Shown: positions 6,128 through 11,776 of the stretch, piece by piece
How positions within the stretch are numbered: position 1 is the stretch's first letter
Layout: each line of letters starts with the position of its first letter
From: an uncultured Oscillibacter sp.
GTDB lineage: Bacteria > Bacillota > Clostridia > Oscillospirales > Oscillospiraceae
DNA: 11,776 nucleotides
Assembly: GCA_910576845.1 (NCBI GenBank)
Contig: CAJTJA010000066.1
Span: 1 to 11,776 of the forward strand
Direction: 5' to 3'
The notes under the pieces: model-generated
Database searches by the model: none
Seen by the model: the letters and a program-made list of their open reading frames with translations, nothing else
What the model was told of the DNA's origin: nothing
Program-made: the position numbers and the translations under genes

Positions 6128-7126
6128 TTATTTCCCGATGGTGGCAACGAGAACGGCTTTGATGGAGTGCATCCGGTTTTCTGCCTCGTCAAAAACCACG
6201 CTGTGGCGTCCCCGGAAGACCTCGTCGGTGACTTCCCGGATGTCTACGCCCTTGTCCTTCCACTCCTTTGCCAGCTTTGTCTCAAAGTCATGGAAGGAGG
6301 GCAGACAGTGCATATAGAGAACGTCGGGATTCCCGGTGGCTTTCATAGTTTCCTCCGTCACCCGGAAGGGAGACAGCAGCGCCGCCCGTTTGGGAATCAG
6401 GTCCTCTTCACCCATGGAGGCCCAGATATCGCCATAGATCATATCAGCATCCTTGAGGGAGCCCATGTCGTCGGTAATCTCAATCAGGCCGCCGTTCTGC
6501 CGTGCCTCGGCAAAGACCCGCTTCACCAGCTCCTGATCCATCTGCTGGGCCAGCTCCTGGGGACCCAGGCCTACAAAGTGCATGCCCATTTTGGCTGCAC
6601 CGATCATCCAGGCGTAGCACATGTTGTTTCGCACATCGCCTGGGAAGACAATCTTCATTTTATTCAGGGGCTTTCTGCAGTGTTCCTCCAGCGTCATCAT
6701 GTCCGCCAAAATTTGGGTGGGGTGGTCCCAGTCGGTGAGTCCGTTCCACACAGGGACGCCGGCCCACTTTGCCAAATCCTCCACTACCTTCTGAGCATAG
6801 CCCCGGTACTCAATGCCGTCGAAGAAGCGGCCCAGGACTTTGGCGGAATCCTCCAGGGATTCCTTTTTGCCCATCTGGGAGCTGCCCGCATCCAGATAGG
6901 TGACGTGCGCTCCTTCCTGCGTGGCGGCAACCTCGAAAGAGCACCGGGTTCGAGTGGACGTTTTTTCAAAGAGAAGGACGATGTGCTTGCCCTTCAGGGC
7001 GGGTTCACAGATGCCGGCCCGGCGCTTGGACTTCAGATCGTGACCCAGGTCCAGCAAAAACCGAATCTCCGAGGGAGTAAAGTCCTCCAGGGTCAAAAAG
7101 CTTCTGCCTTTTAAGTTAATTGCCAT
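6128..7126 (-). CDS. arcB: Ornithine carbamoyltransferase, catabolic
   Basis: A full-length, 332-residue carbamoyltransferase. Carbamoyl-phosphate-binding motif STRTR is at 57-61, DHPTQ at 134-138 and HCLP at 273-276. The ornithine-binding SMG loop is present in DIWASMGEE (Ser237-Met-Gly). In this operon the enzyme would run in the catabolic direction: citrulline plus phosphate to ornithine and carbamoyl phosphate, in the cytoplasm. The ATG at 7126 follows AAAGGAAG. It lies 45 bases after arcA and directly before the exchanger gene, so all three are probably one transcript. An anabolic argF role cannot be excluded by sequence alone, but the arcA neighbour makes the catabolic role far more likely. 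Confidence 0.95.
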   Translation of the reverse strand: MAINLKGRSFLTLEDFTPSEIRFLLDLGHDLKSKRRAGICEPALKGKHIVLLFEKTSTRTRCSFEVAATQEGAHVTYLDAGSSQMGKKESLEDSAKVLGRFFDGIEYRGYAQKVVEDLAKWAGVPVWNGLTDWDHPTQILADMMTLEEHCRKPLNKMKIVFPGDVRNNMCYAWMIGAAKMGMHFVGLGPQELAQQMDQELVKRVFAEARQNGGLIEITDDMGSLKDADMIYGDIWASMGEEDLIPKRAALLSPFRVTEETMKATGNPDVLYMHCLPSFHDFETKLAKEWKDKGVDIREVTDEVFRGRHSVVFDEAENRMHSIKAVLVATIGK

Positions 7127-7171
7127 AATAAATGCTTCCTTTCATCTTTCAAAATGTTTTAAGACGGATGT

Positions 7172-8398
7172 TTACGGATTGTCCCGCCAAAGGGGCATGC
7201 TCATGCACCGCGGTCCGCCGCGGCCCCGTGAGAGTTCCGCGCTGGGAATGGTGTGGACCTTGATCCCTGTTTCCTCCAGGGAGCGGTTGGTCACATAGTT
7301 TCTTGAGTATACTACTACCTCGCCGGGAGCAATGGCCAAGGTATTGCTTCCGTCGTTCCACTGTTCCCGGGCAGCGTCTACCTCGCTGCCCCGTCCGCAC
7401 TCGATCAGCGTCACATGATCCAGCTCCAGGTGCTCTTTTAGAATATCCTCCAGACGGCCGTCTTCCTGTTCAATTTTCATCTTTCCACCTTCATCCAATT
7501 CCATGACAAATACCGTCATGCTGGAGAGAATGTTGGGATGCACGGTGAACTTATCCCGGTCTACCATGGTGAAGACCGTGTCTAAATGCATAAAAGAGCG
7601 GCTTTTCGGAATATTAAAGGCCAAAATTTTTCGAAATTGTGTCTTGCTGTAAGTGAGGATGGTCTCCGCCAGCATGTCAATGGAGTCCCCTTTTGTTCTC
7701 TGGGAAATACCTACCGCCAGCACCTGAGGGCTGAGGATCAGGATATCTCCGCCTTCCAGGGAAGATACCTCACCCCGGTCATACCAGCGGGGAGCGTGCA
7801 TATATTCCGGGTTGTGTTCAAAAATGAATTTTCCGAATAGGGTTTCCCGGTTTCGGGTTTCGGTGAGCATTTTGTGGATGGAAACGCCGGTGCCGATGGT
7901 GGCAAAGGGGTCCCGGGTAAAATAGAGATTCGGCATGGGATCAACCACGAAGGGATACTCATCCTCCGCGGTGGACAGGAGGTCCGACAGTTTTTCGCTC
8001 TCCCCTCGGAGCTGGCTTTTCCGTACGCCTGCCATCATGGTGGATACCATTTGCTTATCCGGCATCCTGCCCAGGTACTCTCCCAGCAGAACCCGGCTGC
8101 GCTGGTCTTTGATACCGGACTCGTTCAGGAATTGGACCACCAGGTCCTTCCGGACATCATCACTGGTGATGGAGTTTACTACCAGATCAGTAAGGTAGAC
8201 CACTTCCACTCCCTGCTGGCGGAGGCATTCGGCAAAGGCGTCATGCTCCTTCTGTGCCTCCCGCAGATAGGGGATATCGTCAAACAAAAGCCGTTCCAAA
8301 TATTCCGGCATTAAATTTTCCAATTCCTGACCGGGGCGGTGCAGCAGAACCTTTTTCAGCCGTCCGATTTCGGAAGTATTATGGATTCCCGTCTCCAA
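7172..8398 (-). CDS. arcA: Arginine deiminase
   Basis: A 408-residue arginine deiminase that hydrolyses arginine to citrulline and ammonia, the first step of the deiminase pathway. The guanidine-modifying-enzyme signatures are all present: NLYFTRDPFATIG (Asp163), EGGDILIL (Glu215), MHLDTVFTMVD (His271, Asp273) and the nucleophile Cys398 in GGPRCMSMP. The N-terminus SEIGRLKKVLLHRPGQELEN is typical of the family. I choose TTG 8398 as start because AAAGGAG (8413-8407 on the minus strand) sits eight bases before it. A GTG at 8407 directly abuts that site and is rejected. It is the first gene of the operon. Its promoter must lie in 8399-8721, shared with the divergent kinase gene. Confidence 0.96.
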   Translation of the reverse strand: METGIHNTSEIGRLKKVLLHRPGQELENLMPEYLERLLFDDIPYLREAQKEHDAFAECLRQQGVEVVYLTDLVVNSITSDDVRKDLVVQFLNESGIKDQRSRVLLGEYLGRMPDKQMVSTMMAGVRKSQLRGESEKLSDLLSTAEDEYPFVVDPMPNLYFTRDPFATIGTGVSIHKMLTETRNRETLFGKFIFEHNPEYMHAPRWYDRGEVSSLEGGDILILSPQVLAVGISQRTKGDSIDMLAETILTYSKTQFRKILAFNIPKSRSFMHLDTVFTMVDRDKFTVHPNILSSMTVFVMELDEGGKMKIEQEDGRLEDILKEHLELDHVTLIECGRGSEVDAAREQWNDGSNTLAIAPGEVVVYSRNYVTNRSLEETGIKVHTIPSAELSRGRGGPRCMSMPLWRDNP

Positions 8399-8721
8399 AC
8401 AGATCACTCCTTTTCAGCTTTCAACGATTGGGTGCTTGTACCTAGGGTCTCTGAATTTTTGCGTTTCATGCACCGGAGCAGAAATTTTGCGCTGCCTGTC
8501 TTGTTTGGAAATTGGCGGAATGCGCAGCGGTAAAAAAATTTAACGCAGAGCGGCAGAAAAAGCCCCGTTGTTTGGGTGTTTTGCCATTTTTCGAACAGGG
8601 TCTAAGGGGCGCTTTCAAGAGACATGGGAATTTTAAAGTCTTAAAGAAAAGCGAGGAGGGGAAAAGCGGGAAGGTCATGGAGGCCGCCCGCCATTTTGGT
8701 TTCTGAAACTGCAAATCAGGC
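8399..8721. promoter_or_regulatory. Divergent intergenic region upstream of arcA and the hybrid kinase
   Basis: About 320 bases with no supported gene, lower in GC than the flanks. On the minus strand only the arcA ribosome-binding site is clear, and I could not identify a convincing sigma-A or sigma-54 promoter or an ArgR box. Three AT-rich motifs share an AAATTT core followed by a CG: 8454-8463 (AATTTTTGCG), 8482-8491 (AAATTTTGCG) and 8536-8545 (AAATTTAACG). They could be regulator sites, but this is only a pattern. Confidence 0.35.
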
Positions 8722-8750
8722 GTGACAAACTCTTCCAATTATGGTATGAT
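8722..8750 (+). promoter_or_regulatory. Sigma-A promoter of the hybrid kinase gene
   Basis: GTGACA (8722-8727) matches the TTGACA consensus at five of six bases. A 17-base spacer leads to TATGAT (8745-8750), also five of six. Transcription would start near 8757. This also decides the gene start: the long frame's first GTG is the promoter itself, so translation begins at GTG 8782. Confidence 0.75.
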
Positions 8751-8781
8751 GTCCCCAGACGAAAGAAGGAGGGCACCGGAT

Positions 8782-10923
8782 GTGATCGAGAATCATGGTT
8801 TGATTGAATATCTGCTCTCGTCTGCCGGAGGCCTTAAGGGACGGGAAAGTCTGACTGCCCGGCAGATACGCCGCTTCACTGATGAGATGCCGGGCGGTTT
8901 TTTCATCTACCGAAGCGACACCAGCGAGGTAATCTATGCCAATCATGCTCTTCTTCGGATATTTGGATGCCAGACTATGGAGGAGTTCCGGGCTCTGACC
9001 GGCGGGAATTTCCGCGGTATGGTATATCCTGAGGATTTGGAAGATGTGGAGCGGAGTGTCCAGGAGCAGATTTCTGCCAGCCGGTACGACCTGGATTATG
9101 TGGAATACCGGATCACGCGGAGGGATGGCTCTGTCTGTTGGGTGGAGGATTTCGGCCATTTTATTGAAACGGAGAAACTGGGAGGCCTGTTTTATGTTTT
9201 TCTGGCTGATGTGACAGAGCGCCGCCACCGCCACATGGCGGAGCGTGCGGCAATTTTGGAGGAAAAGCTTCAAAAGGAGCGGGAACTCCAGGAACAGGCG
9301 GAGCTGCACACGGAGTTCCTGGAACAGATGAATGATGAACTTGTCCGCCGTTTGGAGCTGATTGAGGGGCTGAGTACGGATTATGAGTCGGTGTTTCACG
9401 CGGATCTGGCGGCAGACGTTATCCAGCCCTATCGGGTCAGCAGCCGGGAGAGCTTTCAGTTTGGAAGAGATTTGCAGGTGCGGCCTTTCACAGGCTTTGC
9501 GGATGAATACGCGGAGCGGTGGGTTCACCCGGAGGACCGGGAGCGATTCTGCTGTGCTGTGGACCCGTCACACATAAAAGATACTTTGGAAAAAGAACGG
9601 TCCTATCATGTCAATTACCGGGTTTTGCGGGCGGGAGAGCCGGAATATGTGCAGGCGTTCATTGTCAATGTCAGTCCGGAGACGGGAGTGACGCAGATCA
9701 TGTTCGGCTGCCGGACGGTGGATGAAGAAGTTCGCCGGGAGAGGGCCAGGACGGCAATTCTGGAGGATGCGCTGCGCCAGGCAAAATTGGCGGGAGAAGT
9801 AAGGAATACCTTTCTTTCCAATCTGTCCCATGATATGCGTACGCCTATGAATGCCATTGTGGGACTTACTGCTTTGGCGCGGCGCCACTTGGATGACCGG
9901 GAACGCTTGAGGAATGATTTGGAGAAAATCAGTGCCTCCAGCGCACATCTGCTCCGGCTGGTAAATGACTTGCTGGAGCTGAGCTGGCTGGAGTCAGGAC
10001 AGGTCCATATTGAGGAAACGGCCTGTGTTCTCCCGGATTTGGCCCGGGAGGTTTTGGAAGAGGTTTGTTCCCCTGCCGGAGAAAAGGGTGTGGAGATTCT
10101 TCTGGCAGGTCTGGAAACGGAGCACCCCAAGGTTTGGTGCGACCGTCCGAAGCTTCGTCAGGCGTTGGTGCGGCTGGCGGCAGGGGCGGCAGAGTGCGTG
10201 GGGCCGGGCGGAAGAGTGGAATTGTCCCTTCGGGAGCAGAGTACCACTAGGGCGTATGGTTCTTATCATTTTCAGGCGAAGTGCTTTGGACTGAAGAGAA
10301 CCGTAAGCGACAGTATGTTTATGCCTTTCAACCGCCGGGAGATTACGGCTGCCGGAGATGCGGAAGGAGCAAATTTGAGCCTGCCTATTGTGAAGCACAT
10401 CATTGAAGCGATGGGTGGAACCGTTGAGGCTGGACCCTTGCCGGAAAACGGGGGACGTTTTATGGCTTCACTGAATCTGCGGCTTCAGGAAGAGGCGGCA
10501 ATTCAGATTACCTCTGCTCCGGTTGGGGAAGGGCGGATATTGGTTGTAGAGGACAATGAACTGAACCGCGAAATTGCTGTGGATCTGTTGGAAGAAGCGG
10601 GATTTCAGGTAGACACCGCCGGAGATGGGGCGGAGGCTGTAGAGAAGGTAAGGAGTTCCTGCCCGGGGTATTATGCGCTGGTATTGATGGATTTGAGGAT
10701 GCCGGTGATGGACGGACACACTGCCGCCAGGGCCATTCGGGCTTTGGATAACGCGGAGCTGGCAAAGGTTCCTATTGTGGCGCTGTCCGCTAATACCTTT
10801 GACGAGGATCGGAAGCAGTCCGCTGAGAGCGGAATGAATGCCCACCTGGCAAAGCCCTTAGATGTGGACCGGCTGCTGGAGCTAATCTCCGGTATGAGAG
10901 GGACGAATGCTTTACCGGGGTAA
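8782..10923 (+). CDS. Soluble PAS-containing hybrid histidine kinase / response regulator with degenerate ATPase domain
   Basis: 713 residues from GTG 8782, which has AAGGAGG nine bases upstream. Order of parts: PAS (about 36-150, GGFFIYRSDTSEVIYANHAL to YVFLADVTERR), coiled coil (150-190), a second PAS-like module (about 195-315), HisKA with His350 in LSHDMRTPMNAIVG, an HATPase-like region (about 430-565) and a receiver (586-705). The receiver looks complete: Glu590/Asp591, phospho-acceptor Asp637 (LMDLRMP), Ser669 and Lys691. The ATPase region is not: the N-box Asn is Gly468, the G1 DxGxG box reads CFGLK (501-505), and the G2 GxGLGL box reads GANLSL (529-534). The protein has no membrane span and no DNA-binding domain, so it is cytoplasmic and its output partner is unseen. 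It is divergent from arcA. Confidence 0.88.
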   Translation: MIENHGLIEYLLSSAGGLKGRESLTARQIRRFTDEMPGGFFIYRSDTSEVIYANHALLRIFGCQTMEEFRALTGGNFRGMVYPEDLEDVERSVQEQISASRYDLDYVEYRITRRDGSVCWVEDFGHFIETEKLGGLFYVFLADVTERRHRHMAERAAILEEKLQKERELQEQAELHTEFLEQMNDELVRRLELIEGLSTDYESVFHADLAADVIQPYRVSSRESFQFGRDLQVRPFTGFADEYAERWVHPEDRERFCCAVDPSHIKDTLEKERSYHVNYRVLRAGEPEYVQAFIVNVSPETGVTQIMFGCRTVDEEVRRERARTAILEDALRQAKLAGEVRNTFLSNLSHDMRTPMNAIVGLTALARRHLDDRERLRNDLEKISASSAHLLRLVNDLLELSWLESGQVHIEETACVLPDLAREVLEEVCSPAGEKGVEILLAGLETEHPKVWCDRPKLRQALVRLAAGAAECVGPGGRVELSLREQSTTRAYGSYHFQAKCFGLKRTVSDSMFMPFNRREITAAGDAEGANLSLPIVKHIIEAMGGTVEAGPLPENGGRFMASLNLRLQEEAAIQITSAPVGEGRILVVEDNELNREIAVDLLEEAGFQVDTAGDGAEAVEKVRSSCPGYYALVLMDLRMPVMDGHTAARAIRALDNAELAKVPIVALSANTFDEDRKQSAESGMNAHLAKPLDVDRLLELISGMRGTNALPG

Positions 10924-10935
10924 AATGTTGAAAAA

Positions 10936-10971
10936 CCGCCGCCCGCTTTTGCGGGCGGCGGCTTAATTTTT
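10936..10971. terminator. Terminator after the hybrid kinase gene, usable on both strands
   Basis: The eleven-base perfect stem CCGCCGCCCGC (10936-10946) / GCGGGCGGCGG (10951-10961) has a TTTT loop. It is followed by CTTAATTTTT and preceded by AAAAA. It begins 13 bases after the stop codon and could also stop minus-strand transcripts arriving from 11252. Confidence 0.88.
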
Positions 10972-11015
10972 GAATGGGACGACGGTTCGTACATTTTCAA
11001 AAGGAGGAGAATTCC

Positions 11016-11048
11016 TTGAAGGCGGGAAGAGGGGTTTTATATAGTTGA
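11016..11048 (+). other. Orphan ribosome-binding site with a ten-residue reading frame
   Basis: AAAGGAGGA (about 11000-11008) is followed by a correctly spaced TTG (11016) that opens MKAGRGVLYS and stops at TGA 11046-11048, inside repeat copy B. Either this is the remaining 5' end of a gene interrupted where the repeat entered, or a chance site. No promoter is convincing. Reported because the ribosome-binding site is unusually strong. Confidence 0.25.
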
Positions 11049-11170
11049 CACACTTGAAAACCGGTAAACGGTTTTCATGACGGGCTTCGCCCGACAGCGC
11101 ATTTATGCGCTGTGCGCTGCCTATGAAGCCTGCCGCGCAGCTGCTTTGCGGCTTCTGCGGCGGCTATAAA
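11036..11170 (+). repeat. Multi-hairpin intergenic repeat, copy B
   Basis: The second copy of the element at 3593-3782, in the same orientation and shorter by about 50 bases near its right end. Hairpins: 11055-11077 (TGAAAACC/GGTTTTCA), 11081-11093 (CGGGC/GCCCG), 11096-11111 (AGCGCA/TGCGCT) and 11139-11153 (AGCTGC/GCGGCT). The right end GCGGCGGCTATAAA corresponds to GCGGTGGCTATAAA in copy A. The left end TTTATATAG resembles copy A's TTTATAG. There is no coding sequence. It sits between the kinase terminator and the decayed minus-strand gene, where insertion would do little harm. Confidence 0.75.
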
Positions 11171-11220
11171 TTCCGGTTTACTTTAGTCAGCGCGGATATA
11201 AAGACTGCTGTCCGGAATTT
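11168..11220. repeat. 9-bp inverted repeat at the right edge of copy B
   Basis: AAATTCCGG (11168-11176) and CCGGAATTT (11212-11220) are perfect reverse complements enclosing 35 bases. The left arm overlaps the last three bases of repeat copy B. Copy A has no counterpart. Function unknown; no T-run follows on either strand. Confidence 0.35.
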
Positions 11221-11251
11221 GATGCGCAGCTCTCGGATTCCCGGCGGGGAA

Positions 11252-11513
11252 TTAATTCAATACCCGTTCTACCGGAAAGAGCACCCCTGTCTCCAATTCT
11301 TCCTCCGCTGTTTGATGCGGATCATTCAGATAGCGGTCTATCGCCGCCGCACAGGACCGCATAGGCCCGGTGAAGGTTTTCATAAGAGCCTTTGTGCTGG
11401 ACTGCGGCACAGAGAAAGCGGGGCTTGACCGTCATGCCCGGTTTGTCTTGAGCCACTGGTATCTGCCCGATGGCATCATATACGGCAGGATAAATCCTGA
11501 CACAGTGGAAATG
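11252..11513 (-). pseudogene. Remnant of a GyrI-like / AraC effector-binding-domain protein
   Basis: On the minus strand two frames together resemble one effector-binding domain. The first (11513 down to TGA at 11322) reads RIYPAVYDAIGQIP, then FLCAAVQHKGSYENLHRAYA. The HxGxY pattern and following helix are typical of GyrI-like domains. The second frame (ending at TAA 11252) supplies AIDRYLNDPHQTAEEELETG and then a V-x-F-P-V strand, which matches the usual YxNDP and closing strand. The normal linker of about 15-20 residues with a conserved Trp between these parts is missing, and the frame shifts there. No N-terminal DNA-binding domain is visible, and a TGA (11514-11516) closes the frame upstream. 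Such domains bind small ligands in MerR/AraC regulators or alone. A short intact frame, MKTFTGPMRSCAAAIDRY (ATG 11383 to 11252, 43 residues, AAAGG upstream), could still be translated. Confidence 0.55.
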
Positions 11514-11563
11514 TCACGCGTTTGTGAAAAATTTGTTTTGAAGGCGCAGAAATGTTTGAGAGA

Positions 11564-11581
11564 AGTTTGATTTGTCAAACT
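11564..11581. terminator. Short inverted repeat, possible weak terminator for the minus-strand gene
   Basis: AGTTTGA (11564-11570) and TCAAACT (11575-11581) form a seven-base stem with a four-base loop, 17 bases past the stop of the minus-strand gene at 11598. Only a mixed TTCTCTC tract follows on that strand, so termination would be weak. An operator role is equally possible. Confidence 0.3.
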
Positions 11582-11597
11582 GGAGAGCAGCGGTTCT

Positions 11598-11776
11598 TTA
11601 GCTTGGATTTGCCTTTTTTCCTGCCCTGAGCGTCATAATGGCGGCCTGAGCGCGGGTGCAGAAGGCGCTGGGATTGCTGCCGTCGGTGATGCCACTGTCT
11701 TTGGCCTCCTGAAGCTCCGGGGCCAGCTTGGAACTCACGGCCCGCTTCCCCAGCGCCGCCTGCATCCGGTCTGCCA
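11598..11776 (-). CDS. C-terminal end of a protein with an SLH-like repeat (possible cell-wall hydrolase), partial
   Basis: Fifty-eight codons ending at TAA (11598-11600); the gene continues past the window edge. The tail contains KLAPELQEAKDSGITDGSNP followed by AFCTRAQAAIMTLRA. The pattern 'A...GITDG..P...xTRxxAAxMxxRA' is that of S-layer-homology-type or amidase-associated repeats seen at the ends of secreted and phage-like peptidoglycan hydrolases in clostridia. The last residues, GKKANPS, are a short tail. The catalytic part is outside the window, so the enzymatic activity is unknown. It runs in the same direction as the decayed gene that follows it. Confidence 0.6.
   Translation of the reverse strand, partial: ADRMQAALGKRAVSSKLAPELQEAKDSGITDGSNPSAFCTRAQAAIMTLRAGKKANPS

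Noticed and set aside
6038..7114. Long plus-strand open frame opposite arcB
   Set aside because: It is an antisense shadow. arcB on the other strand has all catalytic motifs.
8440..8480. Possible ArgR box (TGAAACGCAAAAATTCA on the minus strand) before arcA
   Set aside because: The half-sites are too far apart for the usual 18-bp box and match the consensus poorly.
8677..8706. Nine-residue frame MEAARHFGF as a leader peptide
   Set aside because: The nearest purine-rich site is only two bases before the ATG, and the better GAGGAGG is about 18 bases away. It also lies upstream of the mapped promoter.
8722..8781. Extending the hybrid kinase to the upstream GTG at 8722
   Set aside because: This GTG is the first base triplet of a good -35 box, with a -10 at 8745-8750, so it would not be transcribed. 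GTG 8782 has the proper ribosome-binding site.
8716..9528. Minus-strand open frame opposite the kinase N-terminus
   Set aside because: It covers the plus-strand promoter and PAS coding region and has no ribosome-binding site or recognisable domain.
11370..11570. Plus-strand 66-residue frame in the decayed region
   Set aside because: The minus strand shows the GyrI-like signatures, so this frame is probably a shadow. It also lacks a ribosome-binding site.

Overview
The window looks like chromosome from a high-GC, anaerobic, gut-type Firmicute of the Oscillospiraceae (Flavonifractor/Oscillibacter-like). This is inferred from the strong Shine-Dalgarno sites, the use of TTG and GTG starts, the lipoprotein and hybrid-kinase style, and an arginine deiminase operon. 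No rRNA, tRNA, CRISPR array or intact transposase was seen.

Layout. (1) Positions 1-1717, + strand: the C-terminus of an ABC-transporter ATPase (TOBE-like tail), a long GC palindrome, an abundant-looking lipoprotein substrate-binding protein, and a terminator. (2) Positions 1723-3587, + strand: a long inverted repeat with terminator or attenuator character, then a compact cluster of a small membrane protein, a HAD-family hydrolase and a VOC/glyoxalase-fold protein, closed by a terminator. (3) Positions 3593-4681, + strand: repeat copy A, a multi-hairpin intergenic element, followed by an unrecognised three-helix membrane protein. (4) Positions 4726-8398, - strand: the arginine deiminase operon in the order arcA (deiminase), arcB (catabolic ornithine carbamoyltransferase), then a YfcC-family exchanger. 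Carbamate kinase is not in the window. (5) Positions 8722-10971, + strand: a clear promoter and a soluble PAS/PAS/HisKA/REC hybrid kinase, divergent from arcA, whose ATP-binding domain has lost most nucleotide-binding signatures. (6) Positions 10972-11776: an orphan ribosome-binding site with a ten-residue reading frame that runs into repeat copy B, a broken GyrI-like effector-binding-domain gene (- strand), and the C-terminus of a - strand protein with an SLH-like or amidase-associated repeat.

How the genes fit together. ArcA converts arginine to citrulline and ammonia. ArcB splits citrulline with phosphate to ornithine and carbamoyl phosphate. The YfcC-type carrier plausibly exchanges arginine for ornithine. 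ATP formation from carbamoyl phosphate would need an arcC located elsewhere. The hybrid kinase shares the arcA upstream region but has no DNA-binding output, so a regulatory link is only a possibility.

The least explained structure is the pair of related elements at 3593-3782 and 11036-11170. They share about 120 bp, lie in the same orientation, consist largely of consecutive hairpins, show compensatory changes in one stem, and carry TTTATAG/CTATAAA-like ends. They are candidates for an undescribed miniature mobile element or a structured-RNA repeat family.
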